Part shown: positions 25,603 to 38,449 of the stretch, piece after piece | How the letters are laid out: every line of letters begins with the position of its first letter | Numbering within the stretch: the first letter of the stretch is position 1 | Assembly: GCF_026342015.1 (NCBI RefSeq) | Contig: NZ_JAPENL010000001.1 | Span: forward strand, 3,038,001 to 3,102,000 | DNA: 64,000 nucleotides | Direction of reading: 5' to 3' | DNA from: Micromonospora lupini | Lineage (GTDB): Bacteria; Actinomycetota; Actinomycetes; Mycobacteriales; Micromonosporaceae | The notes under the pieces: model-generated | Database searches by the model: none | The model's input: the letters and a program-made list of their open reading frames with translations, nothing else | Told to the model about the DNA's origin: nothing | Made by a program: the position numbers and the translations under genes

Positions 25603-25709
25603 TCATCTACCTTGCCACGCTGCTTATGGAGGCGGACGGAGACCTCGCGAACCAGCTCGGACACGACCGCCTGAGGGATCGATTCCTCACCTGGGCGAGG
25701 GCCCGATGA
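25515..25709 (+). pseudogene. Possible fragment of a small protein, antisense to the XRE remnant
   Basis: A GTG-initiated frame of 64 residues contains LALLGEYRENRTGLLIYLAT followed by GDLANQLGHDRLRDRFLTWA. This is more protein-like than the opposite strand at the same place and ends naturally with a stop. It overlaps the XRE remnant on the other strand, so at most one of them can be an original gene here. No family recognised; it could be an intact small gene or a 5'-truncated piece. Confidence 0.35.
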
Positions 25710-25733
25710 CCGGAGAGCAGGTGGCGGAAGAGG

Positions 25734-26666
<933 letters not shown>

Positions 26667-26712
26667 CGCCCGACCCTAGCCGCCAGGTCCGACAGTCCTC
26701 CACGCGAATACG

Positions 26713-27249
26713 TCAGCCGTCCACCGGCGCGGTGGCGGCCCGCGCGGTGGCGACCAGCCGGTCGGTCTCGTCGAGCAGGGCCGGCTCGTCCGCCGAGGTG
26801 CCGGGATCGAGGCGGACCGTCCAGGTCAGACCGTCCACGCCTGCCACCCGCCGGGCCGCGACCCGGGCCGCGCCGCCGGGCACCGGGTGGTGTTCGGTGT
26901 ACGCGACGGAGCGCGTCACCCGGGCCCGCACCTGGTGCGGCAGCTCACCCGGGTCGAGCAGCAGGTACGTCTCCGCCGGCCCGTCGGCGACCACTGCGTA
27001 GCCGTCGCGCTCGGCGACGGTCTCGGCGGGCGTGACGGTCAGCTCCCGACCGGACCAGACGGCCTTGAGGACGTCGTGCCAGCCGATGCGGTGGCCCCGC
27101 CCGGGCAGCCACAGCCCGAGGTTGCTGGCCACGACGACCCCGTCGCCCTCGCCGTTGCCCGCCGCCGACCAGGCGAGCACCCGCTCGTCGGCGGCCAGCG
27201 GCGGCCGGTCGGCCGGCGGCAACTTCGGCTTGCGGCTGAACAGTCCCAT
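26713..27249 (-). CDS. Hypothetical protein downstream of dnaG
   Basis: 178 residues, soluble. It opens with a basic LFSRKPKLPP and continues DERVLAWSAAGNGEGDGVVVASNLGLWLPG with a later GLTWTVRLDPG. This is the pattern of a small conserved actinobacterial protein that lies next to dnaG; I do not know a function. The ATG immediately follows the dnaG stop (TAGATG), so translation is coupled. The beta-rich sequence may adopt a PH-like fold, but that is speculative. Confidence 0.75.
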   Translation of the reverse strand: MGLFSRKPKLPPADRPPLAADERVLAWSAAGNGEGDGVVVASNLGLWLPGRGHRIGWHDVLKAVWSGRELTVTPAETVAERDGYAVVADGPAETYLLLDPGELPHQVRARVTRSVAYTEHHPVPGGAARVAARRVAGVDGLTWTVRLDPGTSADEPALLDETDRLVATARAATAPVDG

Positions 27250-29130
27250 CTAGAGCCCTCCCGCGGCCTGCTCGCGCAACGCCCGGGCATGCTGCTCGAG
27301 CGACAGCAGTTCGCCGAAGGCGGCGAAGTACTCGTCCTTGTTGTTGACCGGGTTGATCCGCTGGATGCGCGACTTGAGGTCGCGGATGCGGGCCGTCACC
27401 GACCCGAACTGCACCCGGGCCATGGTGATCGACACGTACCGCGGGTCCGGGTCGCCGTCGATCCGCAGCGGCTCCACGGCCAGCTCGCCGACGAGGGCCG
27501 CCGAGGCCAGGTCGTCGCAGGCGTCGCGGACCTTCTCGATCCACACCGCGCCGCCGGTCGCCGAGACGGCCCCACCGGCCTCCGCGACGGCCGTCCGCAC
27601 GGCGACGTGCACCGGGTGGCGGTATTCGGTGGCCTCGACCGCGTCGAACATCGGCCCGGCCAGCACCGGCTGTTGCAGGGCGAGCTTCAACGCCTCACGC
27701 TCGACCATCGACTGCGGGCTGTCCAGGGCCGGCTCGGGGCGGGCCGGGGCGGATCGCGGGGCGGGCGCGGCGTCCCGGGCGCCGGGCGGCGGGGTGTTGG
27801 CGGCGGCGAGCACCGCCCGCTGCACCGGCTCGATCTCCATCCCGAGGTCCATGGCGAGCTTGCGGACGTACTCCGGGCGTTTCTCCCGGTCTTTCAGTTG
27901 CGCGACGAGCGGCGCGGCCCGACGCATCGCCTCGACCCGGCCGTCGACGGTGTCGAGGTCGAAGCGGCTGATCTCGTGGCGTAGCGCGAAGTCGACGAGC
28001 GGCTCGCGCCTGGCGACCAGGTCGCGGACCGCCAGGTCGCCCTTGGCCAACCGCAGGTCGCACGGGTCCATGTTGTCGGGGCTGACCGCGATGAAGGTAC
28101 GGCCCACGAAGCGCTGGTCGTCGGAGAAGGCGCGCAGCGCCGCCTTCTGCCCGGCGGCGTCCCCGTCGAAGGTGAAGATGATCTCGCCGGCCACCGAGTC
28201 GGTGTCCAGCAGGAGTCGGCGCAGCACCCCGATGTGGTCCGCGCCGAACGCGGTCCCGCAGGTCGCCACCGCAGTCGTCACCCCGGCCAGGTGGCAGGCC
28301 ATCACGTCGGTGTAACCCTCGACGATCACCGCGCGGCCCTGCTTGGCGATCTCCCGCTTGGCCTGGTCGATGCCGTAGAGCACGTGCGACTTCTTGTAGA
28401 TCGGCGTCTCGGGGGTGTTCAGGTACTTCGGGCCGTCGTCGTCGTCGAAGAGCTTGCGGGCCCCGAAGCCGATCACGTCGCCGGCCAGGTCGCGGATCGG
28501 CCAGAGCAGCCGGCGCCGGAACCGGTCGATGAGCGTGCCCGAGCGGGACTCCCGGGACAGCCCGGCGGTGACCAGCTCCTGGTGGGTGAAGCCCTGCTGG
28601 CGCAGGTGCTTGGTGAGCAGGTCCCAGCCCTCCGGCGCGAACCCGCACCCGTAGCGCTCGGCGGCGGCCCGGTCGAAGCCCCTCCTGGCCAGGAACTCCC
28701 GGGCGGGCCGGGCCCCGGCGGTGCTGAGCTGCGCCCGGTAGAACTCGACAGCGGCGGCGTGCGCGGCGACCAGGCGCTGCCGTTGGCCCTGCTGGGGGCG
28801 GGGACGCGGGGTGCTGCGGTCGTCCTCGACGTAGCGCAGCTGGATGCCGGCACGCCCGGCCAGCCGCTCGACCGACTCGACGAAGCTGAGGTGCTCGGCG
28901 TCCATCAGGAACTTGATCGCGTCGCCGCCCGCGCCGCAGCCGAAGCAGTACCAGACGTTGCGGGCCGGCGAGACGTTGAACGACGGGCTCTTCTCGTCGT
29001 GGAACGGGCACAGGCCCTTGAGGTTGCCGCCGCCTGCGGACTTCAGGGTGACCGTCTCGGAGATCACATCCCCGATCGAGGTGCGTTCCCGGACCAGTGC
29101 GATGTCCTCGTCCCGGATCCGCCCAGCCAT
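27250..29130 (-). CDS. dnaG: DNA primase
   Basis: 626 residues, normal length. The N-terminal CHC2 zinc finger has C41PFH44DEKSPSF and C62FGC65GAGGD. The TOPRIM domain follows with GRAVIVEGYTDVMA and FTFDGDAAGQKAALRAF. The C-terminal DnaB-interaction domain is recognisable by QPVLAGPMFDAV and the helical tail. The enzyme makes RNA primers for replication. The ATG giving MAGRIRDEDIALVRER is the conserved start; upstream open frame is not conserved. Confidence 0.97.
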   Translation of the reverse strand: MAGRIRDEDIALVRERTSIGDVISETVTLKSAGGGNLKGLCPFHDEKSPSFNVSPARNVWYCFGCGAGGDAIKFLMDAEHLSFVESVERLAGRAGIQLRYVEDDRSTPRPRPQQGQRQRLVAAHAAAVEFYRAQLSTAGARPAREFLARRGFDRAAAERYGCGFAPEGWDLLTKHLRQQGFTHQELVTAGLSRESRSGTLIDRFRRRLLWPIRDLAGDVIGFGARKLFDDDDGPKYLNTPETPIYKKSHVLYGIDQAKREIAKQGRAVIVEGYTDVMACHLAGVTTAVATCGTAFGADHIGVLRRLLLDTDSVAGEIIFTFDGDAAGQKAALRAFSDDQRFVGRTFIAVSPDNMDPCDLRLAKGDLAVRDLVARREPLVDFALRHEISRFDLDTVDGRVEAMRRAAPLVAQLKDREKRPEYVRKLAMDLGMEIEPVQRAVLAAANTPPPGARDAAPAPRSAPARPEPALDSPQSMVEREALKLALQQPVLAGPMFDAVEATEYRHPVHVAVRTAVAEAGGAVSATGGAVWIEKVRDACDDLASAALVGELAVEPLRIDGDPDPRYVSITMARVQFGSVTARIRDLKSRIQRINPVNNKDEYFAAFGELLSLEQHARALREQAAGGL

Positions 29131-29265
29131 GCGCCACCCCCTCGGCGTACATCCTGCCCTGCCGGACCGCCGACACGCCGGCCGGGGGACGCCTGTGTGG
29201 CGACCGCCGCTGCCGGCTGGCCGGTTCCGGCCCGGCCGCCGGGCCCGCGCGGGGACCATGACCAG

Positions 29266-30471
29266 ATGCGCAGGGTACGGACCGGACCTCCCCACCTGCC
29301 GAGTTGGTTGGCCACTCGGATGGGTCTACGCGGACTGGCCCCACGAGCCGACGAGGCCGGTCACCGGCACGCCACCTGGTTGGAGCTGTTCCTCGACCTC
29401 ATCTTCGTGTACGCGCTGGGGGCGGTGGTGGCCCGGCTGGGCAACGAGCCGAACCCGTCGCCGACTGCCGTGCTGGCCGTGATCGGGCTCTTCGTGGTGA
29501 TTCAGTGGGCCTGGCTGGGGCAGGTCTACTACGACACCCGGTTCGACCCGGACGACGCGCTGCACCGACTGCTGGTGCTTGTCGCGTTGATCGGCGCGGG
29601 CGCGATGACGCTCGGGGTGGACGAGGTGCCGGAGAGCGTGCTCCTACCGGTCGGGTACCTGATCGTGCGGGGCGTGCTGCTCCTGCTGTACCTGCGGGCC
29701 CGCCCCACCAGCCCGATGGCCCGCATGGTGACGACCGTCTACCTGATCGGCTTCGGGTCGGGCTGGCTGATCTGGCTGGTGTCGCTGACGACGCCCACCG
29801 AGCTGCGCCCCGTCCTGTGGATCGTCGCGATGGTCGTCGAACTGGCCACGCCCTGGGTCGGCGTACGGTGGCTCAACCGCTGGCCGGTGGACAACCGGCA
29901 CCTGCCGGAACGGATCGGCCAGTTCACCATCATCGTGCTGGGCAGCGCGCTGGCCAGCCTGCTCTTCGCGGTGCCGGACCACCCTCCGCCCCACATGATC
30001 CTCACCGCCGCGATGGCCTTCCTGATCCCGGCGGCCGTCTGGTGGGTCTACACCACTTTCGTCACCACCCGCCTGCTCCAGAGTCGGCTGCGCGGCGGGC
30101 AGGCGTACAGCTTCCTGCACATCCCGCTCGGCGGCGCGCTGCTGCTGCTCGGCTGGGCGCTCGGCCAGGTGGTCCGGCTCGTCGACGACAACGCGGCCGG
30201 GCTGCCGCTGGAGCTGCGGCTTCTGCTGGGCGCCGCGATGGTGGTCTGGACGCTGTGTGGCCTGGCCCTGTACTGGTTGTGGACCCGACCGAGCCTCGCC
30301 CGGTTGGCGATCTCCGCCTACGGGGTGCTCTCGGTCTCCCTGATCACCGCGACTGTGCACCGACCGAGGGTGATGCTGTTGCTGCTCTCCCTGGCGGTCG
30401 TCGGGTACGCCGTGCTGCTCAGCCGGCGACTCGCCCGGGCCGGCGCGGAGAGCCGCACACCCGAGGGCTGA
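29266..30471 (+). CDS. Low temperature requirement protein A (LtrA) family membrane protein
   Basis: 401 residues with ten to twelve membrane spans. The family motif HATWLELFLDLIFVYAL is near the N-terminus, followed by VIQWAWLGQVYYDTRFDPDD and RIGQFTIIVLG. LtrA proteins are widespread membrane proteins of unknown biochemical function, first linked to growth at low temperature in Listeria. The ATG at the start of this entry keeps a short basic N-terminus; a second ATG 18 codons later (MGLRGLAPRADE) is also possible. Divergent from dnaG. Confidence 0.87.
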   Translation: MRRVRTGPPHLPSWLATRMGLRGLAPRADEAGHRHATWLELFLDLIFVYALGAVVARLGNEPNPSPTAVLAVIGLFVVIQWAWLGQVYYDTRFDPDDALHRLLVLVALIGAGAMTLGVDEVPESVLLPVGYLIVRGVLLLLYLRARPTSPMARMVTTVYLIGFGSGWLIWLVSLTTPTELRPVLWIVAMVVELATPWVGVRWLNRWPVDNRHLPERIGQFTIIVLGSALASLLFAVPDHPPPHMILTAAMAFLIPAAVWWVYTTFVTTRLLQSRLRGGQAYSFLHIPLGGALLLLGWALGQVVRLVDDNAAGLPLELRLLLGAAMVVWTLCGLALYWLWTRPSLARLAISAYGVLSVSLITATVHRPRVMLLLLSLAVVGYAVLLSRRLARAGAESRTPEG

Positions 30472-30478
30472 GCGGCCC

Positions 30479-31309
30479 TCAGGCGGCGGTGGCCTCCTCG
30501 GCTGCGACCTGGTTGTTCCAGTCGGCCTTGGTGGAGCGCCAGCCCTCGTCGTCCATGCCCCGTCGCCAGTAGCCGGAGATGGAGAGCTGGTCGAGGGGTA
30601 GGCCCCGCTCGCCGCGCAGCAGCCGGCGCAGGTCCCGGACGAAGGCGGCCTCGCCGTGCACGAACGCGTGCACCCGACCGGCCGGGAACTCCAACGCTCG
30701 TACCGCCGCGACGAGCGCCTCGCCCACCGGGCGGTCCCCCCGGTGCAGCCAGGTCAGCTCGACCGCGCCGGGGCTGAGCAGCTTCTGCTCGTCCGCCGGG
30801 TCGGCGATCTCCACGAAGACGCGGGCGGGAGCGCCCAACGGCAGCCGTTCCAGGGCGGCGGCGATCGCCGGCAGGGCGCTCTCGTCGCCGACCAGCAGGT
30901 GCCAGTCCGCCGCCGGGTCCGGGGCGTACGCCCCGCCGGGGCCGACGAAGTGCACCGGGTCACCCGGGCGCAGCGCGGCGGCCCACGGACCGGCCAGCCC
31001 CTCGTCGCCGTGGTGCACCACGTCCACTGTCAACTCCCCGGCCAGCGGGTCCCACCGCCGCACGGTGTACGCGCGCAGCCGGGGCCACTGCTCCCGGGGC
31101 AGGTCACGGCGGATCGCGGCGAGGTCGAGCGGCTGCGCGTACGCGACGCCGGGGTGCGGAAAGACCAGCTTGATGTAGTGGTCGGTGAACTCGCCCACCG
31201 GCAGGCCGATCAGCTCGTCCCCACCGAGGACGAGCCGGATCAGGTGCGGGGTGGGTCGCTCGGTGCGCAGCACCTGGACCGCTGTGACGTTCCTTGGGCG
31301 TTCCGACAT
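30479..31309 (-). CDS. Siderophore-interacting protein (FAD-dependent ferric-siderophore reductase)
   Basis: 276 residues. The FAD-binding domain shows HYIKLVFPHPG and RLRAYTVRRWDP (the RxYTxR flavin motif). The C-terminal SIP domain has WHLLVGDESALPAIAAALER, VHAFVHGEAAFVRDLRRLL and a terminal SGYWRRGMDDEGWR. SIP proteins release iron from siderophores in the cytosol using NAD(P)H. A TTAGGTTAACCTAA palindrome two bases upstream of the ATG fits iron-dependent control by a DtxR/IdeR-type repressor. Confidence 0.92.
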   Translation of the reverse strand: MSERPRNVTAVQVLRTERPTPHLIRLVLGGDELIGLPVGEFTDHYIKLVFPHPGVAYAQPLDLAAIRRDLPREQWPRLRAYTVRRWDPLAGELTVDVVHHGDEGLAGPWAAALRPGDPVHFVGPGGAYAPDPAADWHLLVGDESALPAIAAALERLPLGAPARVFVEIADPADEQKLLSPGAVELTWLHRGDRPVGEALVAAVRALEFPAGRVHAFVHGEAAFVRDLRRLLRGERGLPLDQLSISGYWRRGMDDEGWRSTKADWNNQVAAEEATAA

Positions 31310-31311
31310 GC

Positions 31312-31329
31312 ACTTAGGTTAACCTAAGT
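31312..31329 (-). promoter_or_regulatory. Iron-box-like palindrome before the siderophore-interacting protein gene
   Basis: A perfect 18-bp palindrome, ACTTAGGTTAACCTAAGT, contains the TTAGG/CCTAA half sites of DtxR/IdeR/DmdR boxes. The known consensus is a 19-mer with a longer centre, so this is a compact variant. It lies two bases from the start codon and overlaps the last bases of the upstream dgt gene. Confidence 0.65.
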
Positions 31330-32577
31330 TGTCGCGGATGCCTCCGGCGGTGCGCCGCCGGAGACGAGACGGGCGTGCCAGCTCATCGCCGCCGGGTCGG
31401 TGAGCGAGGCGATCTGGTCGATCACCACACGCAGCCGGGCGGCGTCGTCCGGCGCGGCCCGCCACAGCGGTGCGAACACCGAGTCGAGCCCGTCCGGCGC
31501 CCGTCGGACCAGCGCCGCCGCCAGCTCGGCGAGCATCGTCCGCTGCCGCTCGTAGCGCCCCCGGAAGCCGGTGCGCCGCATCACGTAGCGCAGGGCGATG
31601 CCCTTGAGCAGCGCGCACTGCGCCCGGACCCGTCTCGGCACCACCAGGTCGGCGGCGTAGCGACGGTGCGGCCCGGGGCCGTACCGCTCCTCGGTGGCCG
31701 CCACCGCCGCCGACACGAACCGACCGGTCAGGCCGCTGGTGGTGGCCTTCAGCGCGACCAGTGCGCGGTGGCTGCCGTCGTAGGAGGTGAGCGGGGCGAG
31801 CAGCGGATCGGCGAGCAACTCGACGAGCACCTCGGCCAGGTCGGCCGGGGACTCCCCGGAGTAGGCGGCGGCCACGTCCGCGCAGAGCGCGGCCCGCTCG
31901 TCGGCGTCCGCGAGCAGCGGGCGCAGCACGACGTACCCGCCGTGGATGCCGTCCTCCACGTCGTGCACCGAGTACGCGACGTCGTCGGCCCAGTCCATCA
32001 CCTGCGCCTCCAGGCAGCGCCGGTCGCCGGGCGCACCGGCCCGGATCCAGCCGAACACCGCGGCGTCGTCGGCGTACACCCCGAACTTGCGCTGCCCGTC
32101 CCGACGCGGCCAGGGGTACTTGCCGATCGCATCGAGCGACGCCCGGGTGAGGTTCAGCCCGGCCGACGAACCGTCCGGGGCGAGCACCTTCGCCTCCAGC
32201 CGGGTCAGCACCCGCAGCGTCTGCGCGTTGCCCTCGAAGCCGCCGCAGGGCGCGGCCAGCAGGTCCAGCGCCGCCTCGCCGTTGTGCCCGAACGGCGGGT
32301 GCCCGAGGTCGTGGGCGAGCCCGGCGACGTCGACCACGTCCGGGTCGCAACCCAGCCGGGCACCCATCTCCCGGGCGATCTGGGCCACCTCCAGCGAGTG
32401 CGTCAGCCGGGTACGCAGGAAGTCGTCGGTGCCGGCGGTGTGCACCTGGGTCTTGGTCGCCAACCGGCGAAACGCCGCGGAGTGCAGCACCCGGGCACGG
32501 TCGCGCTCGTACGGCGACCGGCGGTGGCCGGTGTCCTTGGGCGGCTCCTCGACGAGGCGGGCGTCAGCGCGATTCAC
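31324..32577 (-). CDS. dgt: Deoxyguanosinetriphosphate triphosphohydrolase-like protein
   Basis: 417 residues. The HD-domain metal ligands are clear: THSLEVAQIAREMG (His), GLAHDLGHPPFGHNGE (HD plus downstream His) and a later WADDVAYSVHDVEDG (Asp). The N-terminal RSPYERDRARVLHSAAFRRLATKTQV is the usual start of the family. It hydrolyses dNTPs to nucleoside and triphosphate. The GTG start overlaps the VOC gene stop as GTGA. Position near dnaG is as in mycobacteria. Confidence 0.94.
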   Translation of the reverse strand: MNRADARLVEEPPKDTGHRRSPYERDRARVLHSAAFRRLATKTQVHTAGTDDFLRTRLTHSLEVAQIAREMGARLGCDPDVVDVAGLAHDLGHPPFGHNGEAALDLLAAPCGGFEGNAQTLRVLTRLEAKVLAPDGSSAGLNLTRASLDAIGKYPWPRRDGQRKFGVYADDAAVFGWIRAGAPGDRRCLEAQVMDWADDVAYSVHDVEDGIHGGYVVLRPLLADADERAALCADVAAAYSGESPADLAEVLVELLADPLLAPLTSYDGSHRALVALKATTSGLTGRFVSAAVAATEERYGPGPHRRYAADLVVPRRVRAQCALLKGIALRYVMRRTGFRGRYERQRTMLAELAAALVRRAPDGLDSVFAPLWRAAPDDAARLRVVIDQIASLTDPAAMSWHARLVSGGAPPEASATT

Positions 32578-32921
32578 TTCTCACGCAGAACGCAGAACTC
32601 GTTGCCCTCCGGGTCGGACAGGACCGTCCACCCGACGTCACCCTGACCGACGTCGACGTGCCGGGCGCCCATGTCGACCAGGCGCTCGACCTCGGCCTCC
32701 CGGTCGGCCGGACGCAGGTCGAGGTGTAGGCGGTTCTTGCGCTCCTTGCCGTCGGGCACCGGCACGAAGACCAGGCCGGGAAGGCTGTCGGCGGACTTGC
32801 GGATCTCCACCTCGTCCGGTCTCTCGGCGACCACCTGGTAGCCGAGTGCCTCTGCCCACCAGCGGGCCAGTCGGGCCGGATCGCGGGCGTCGATGGTCAG
32901 GTTCTCCCAGACGCTTGTCAT
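32574..32921 (-). CDS. VOC family protein (glyoxalase/dioxygenase-like)
   Basis: 115 residues, one complete vicinal-oxygen-chelate unit: LTIDARDPARLARWWAEAL, LVFVPVPDGKERKNRLHLDL and WTVLSDPEGNEFCVL. The pattern is that of the common actinobacterial glyoxalase-like subfamily. The ATG is chosen for its GAGGTGG site. Translationally coupled to dgt. Substrate unknown. Confidence 0.88.
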   Translation of the reverse strand: MTSVWENLTIDARDPARLARWWAEALGYQVVAERPDEVEIRKSADSLPGLVFVPVPDGKERKNRLHLDLRPADREAEVERLVDMGARHVDVGQGDVGWTVLSDPEGNEFCVLREK

Positions 32922-33170
32922 ACAACCACCTCTCCCGTCGACGGCGGACATCGCCGGCCGTGTGTGAGCGAGCCAAGGTTACGCCCGCCGATGCCGCTCG
33001 ACCCGCCCGCGACGCAGCACCGGCGGGCGCGCAACCGCCAATCGGCCCCCAGTTGCGAACCGATCGCCCTGGGTTACGGGCTCGCGGGCGCAAGTGGCCA
33101 GCGGTAGCGTTCCCAGCGCGGAAAGTGACCAGCCGACCGAGATGCGGAGCCGACCGCTAGGGAGACGCTC

Positions 33171-33671
33171 GTGGATGCAGACACGGTGGTGGGAACGGAA
33201 CTGCTCGGGCTGCGCCGACGCCGACCCGAGGTCGCCGGCGCCGTGCTGGCCGGCACCGACGGGCTGCTCATCTCCAGCGACCTGCCGAGCACCGACGCCA
33301 CACACCTCGCCGCGCTCGCCGCGGCCAGCTACGGGCTCGGTCACCGGGTCGCCGACACGGTCCGGCGGGGTGAGTTCCGCGAGTCGGTGGTACGCACCAC
33401 CGACGGCTGCGTGGTCACCTACCCGGCCGGGCGCAGCGCCCTGCTGACACTGGTCACCGCGTCGGCGGCGGAGGATCTGGAAGGGCTGCACGAGGAGGCT
33501 CGGGCGGTGGCGCACCGGGCCGGCCGCGTGCTGGACACCCGTGGCGGCGGGATCGGCGCCACGGCGGTGCCCGACGCGCACGCGCCGCTTGCCGTGCGTA
33601 CCCCGATGGCGACCCTGCCGGCGCAGTTGCGCCGCTCGGCCCGACCCACCTGGCGTCGCCCGCCGATCTGA
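33171..33671 (+). CDS. Roadblock/LC7 domain protein
   Basis: 166 residues. AGAVLAGTDGLLISSDLPS, ATHLAALAAASYGLGHRVAD and CVVTYPAGRSALLTLVTAS follow the roadblock/LC7 fold (a dynein-light-chain-like beta-sheet with helices) often found in actinobacterial conservons that regulate small GTPases. The C-terminal 50 residues are an Arg/Pro-rich tail. No Ras-like GTPase or histidine kinase is adjacent, so this is a solitary copy. The GTG start has GGAG upstream. Confidence 0.75.
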   Translation: MDADTVVGTELLGLRRRRPEVAGAVLAGTDGLLISSDLPSTDATHLAALAAASYGLGHRVADTVRRGEFRESVVRTTDGCVVTYPAGRSALLTLVTASAAEDLEGLHEEARAVAHRAGRVLDTRGGGIGATAVPDAHAPLAVRTPMATLPAQLRRSARPTWRRPPI

Positions 33672-33736
33672 CCGTCGGCGGCGCGGCCCTGGCACTGGCG
33701 GCGGCCGGGTCGTCCGGACCGCCGCCAGCGCCCGCG

Positions 33737-36445
<2,709 letters not shown>

Positions 36446-36703
36446 CAGAGCCTCCCACGCGCGCCGGATTGACACTTAACGAAGGTTCAGGGCGAAGGTT
36501 AAGCGAAGATCGGGCGGCCTGGGACCGTTCGGTGACAATAGGCACAGCTATCACGACTATCCGCGTTCGTACCGGTTTTTGGGAACGCTTCCACGCGCAC
36601 GATCACGCAATATCCCCGGTCCTCGTATTGTTGACGCCACTGGTTCTGCCGAAGCTCACTTTTGCCATATCCGACGCGAATAACCCCCTCCGGAGCCGTC
36701 GTC

Positions 36704-38449
36704 GTGTCATCCCTTCCGCTCTCCTCCCCCGCCCCCGAGCCGAGCACCGAGCCGACCGCCACCGAGCCGATCCCGACGGCCACCCCCGCCGACGCGGCCG
36801 CGCTTCCCACGCACCAGCCGGGGGCCGGCGACCTGGCCGTGCTCGCCGCGCGGGCGGCCGGCGACGACCTGCTCGCCCCAGCGGTACGCCTCGACACCGT
36901 CGTACCGGCGCCGGAGCGGGTCGAAGCGGACCCCAGCGCCACCTTCGTGCTCACCGGGGACACCGCCATCCGGGTCACCGCCCACCCGGGCGCCCGCGAG
37001 GTGGCCGACCACCTCGCCGAGCTGCTCCGGCCGGCAACCGGCTTCCCCCTGCCGATCGCCGACACCCTCGAGGTCGCGCCGACCGGCACGCTGACGCTCA
37101 CCCTGGCCGCCACGCCCGCCAGCCCGGCCCCCGCACCCCCCGCCGACCTCGGCGCGGAGGGCTACCGGCTCGACGTGACAGGCACCGAGGTACGCGTCGT
37201 CGCCAGCACCGCGACAGGTCTCTTCTACGGCGTCCAGACGCTCCGGCAGCTACTCCCCGCCGCTGTGGAGAGCCCGACCCCGGTGACCACACGCTGGGCG
37301 CTGCCCGGTGGCACGATCCTCGACCGCCCCCGCTTCCCCTACCGGGGCGCGATGCTCGACGTGGCGCGGCACTTCTTCGCCGTCGAGGACGTCCTGCGGG
37401 TGATCGACCACCTCGCCCGCTACAAGCTCAACCACCTGCACCTGCACCTCACCGACGACCAGGGTTGGCGCATCGCCGTCGACTCCTGGCCGAAGCTGGC
37501 CACCGTCGGCGGGGCGAGCGAGGTCGGCGGTGGCCCCGGCGGCCACTACACCAAGGCTGACTACCGGCGGATCGTCTCCCACGCCGCCGCCCGCCACGTC
37601 ACGCTGGTCCCGGAGATCGACCTTCCCGGCCACACCAACGCGGCGCTCGTCGCGTACCCCCAGCTCGCACCGGACAAGACCGCGCCGCCGCCGTACACAG
37701 GCACCGAGGTCGGCTTCAGCTACGTCGACCCGGCCGACGAGCAGACGTACGACTTCATCGCCGACGTGCTCGGCGAGGTGGCCGCCCTCACCCCCGGGCC
37801 GTGGCTGCACATCGGCGGCGACGAGGCGTTCAAGGTCAAGGGCGCGGTCTACACCGACTTCGTGGAGCGGGCGCAGCGGATCGTCGCCGAGACCGGCAAG
37901 GCAGTGGTGGGGTGGCACCAGCTCGCCCCGGCCGCACACCTCGACGGGCGCGTCCTGCAGTGGTGGGGTACCGACGCCGACGATCCCACCACTGCCGACG
38001 CGGTCCGGCGGGGCGCCCGACTGGTCCTCTCCCCCGGCAACCACGCCTACCTGGACATGAAGTACGCCGAGGACACCCCGATCGGGCACGACTGGGCCGG
38101 CCTGATCGACGTACGTCGGGCGTACGACTGGGATCCCGGCACGCACGTCGCCGGCGTGCCCACCACGGCCGTCCTCGGCGTGGAGGCCCCGCTGTGGACC
38201 GAATCGGTCACCTCGCTCACCGACGTCGAGTTCATGCTGTTTCCCCGACTGCCCGCCATCGCCGAGCTGGGCTGGTCGCCCCGGGCCGCACACGACTGGG
38301 CCGGGTTCCGGGAGCGCCTGGCCGGGCACGGCCCGCGCTGGTCCACGGCCGGCATCACCTTCCACCGCGCCCCCGAGATCCCCTGGCCGGCAACGCCCGC
38401 GATTCCCCGGCAGGACCGCGCACCCCAGCACGACCCGACAACCCCGTAG
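36704..38449 (+). CDS. Beta-N-acetylhexosaminidase (GH20)
   Basis: 581 residues. The N-terminal GH20b domain (ATGLFYGVQTLRQLLP at its end) leads into the barrel: RGAMLDVARHFFAVEDVLR, LNHLHLHLTDDQGWR, VPEIDLPGHTNAAL and the catalytic Asp-Glu pair in WLHIGGDEAF; later VLQWWG and EAPLWTESV. It removes terminal GlcNAc or GalNAc from chitin- or cell-wall-derived sugars. No signal peptide is seen, so it may be intracellular and recycle imported sugars. The GTG start with GGAG is chosen over an upstream TTG. Confidence 0.92.
   Translation: MSSLPLSSPAPEPSTEPTATEPIPTATPADAAALPTHQPGAGDLAVLAARAAGDDLLAPAVRLDTVVPAPERVEADPSATFVLTGDTAIRVTAHPGAREVADHLAELLRPATGFPLPIADTLEVAPTGTLTLTLAATPASPAPAPPADLGAEGYRLDVTGTEVRVVASTATGLFYGVQTLRQLLPAAVESPTPVTTRWALPGGTILDRPRFPYRGAMLDVARHFFAVEDVLRVIDHLARYKLNHLHLHLTDDQGWRIAVDSWPKLATVGGASEVGGGPGGHYTKADYRRIVSHAAARHVTLVPEIDLPGHTNAALVAYPQLAPDKTAPPPYTGTEVGFSYVDPADEQTYDFIADVLGEVAALTPGPWLHIGGDEAFKVKGAVYTDFVERAQRIVAETGKAVVGWHQLAPAAHLDGRVLQWWGTDADDPTTADAVRRGARLVLSPGNHAYLDMKYAEDTPIGHDWAGLIDVRRAYDWDPGTHVAGVPTTAVLGVEAPLWTESVTSLTDVEFMLFPRLPAIAELGWSPRAAHDWAGFRERLAGHGPRWSTAGITFHRAPEIPWPATPAIPRQDRAPQHDPTTP

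Noticed and set aside
28234..29265. 344-residue N-terminal extension of the LtrA frame
   Set aside because: It runs antisense through dnaG; LtrA similarity begins only after 29266.
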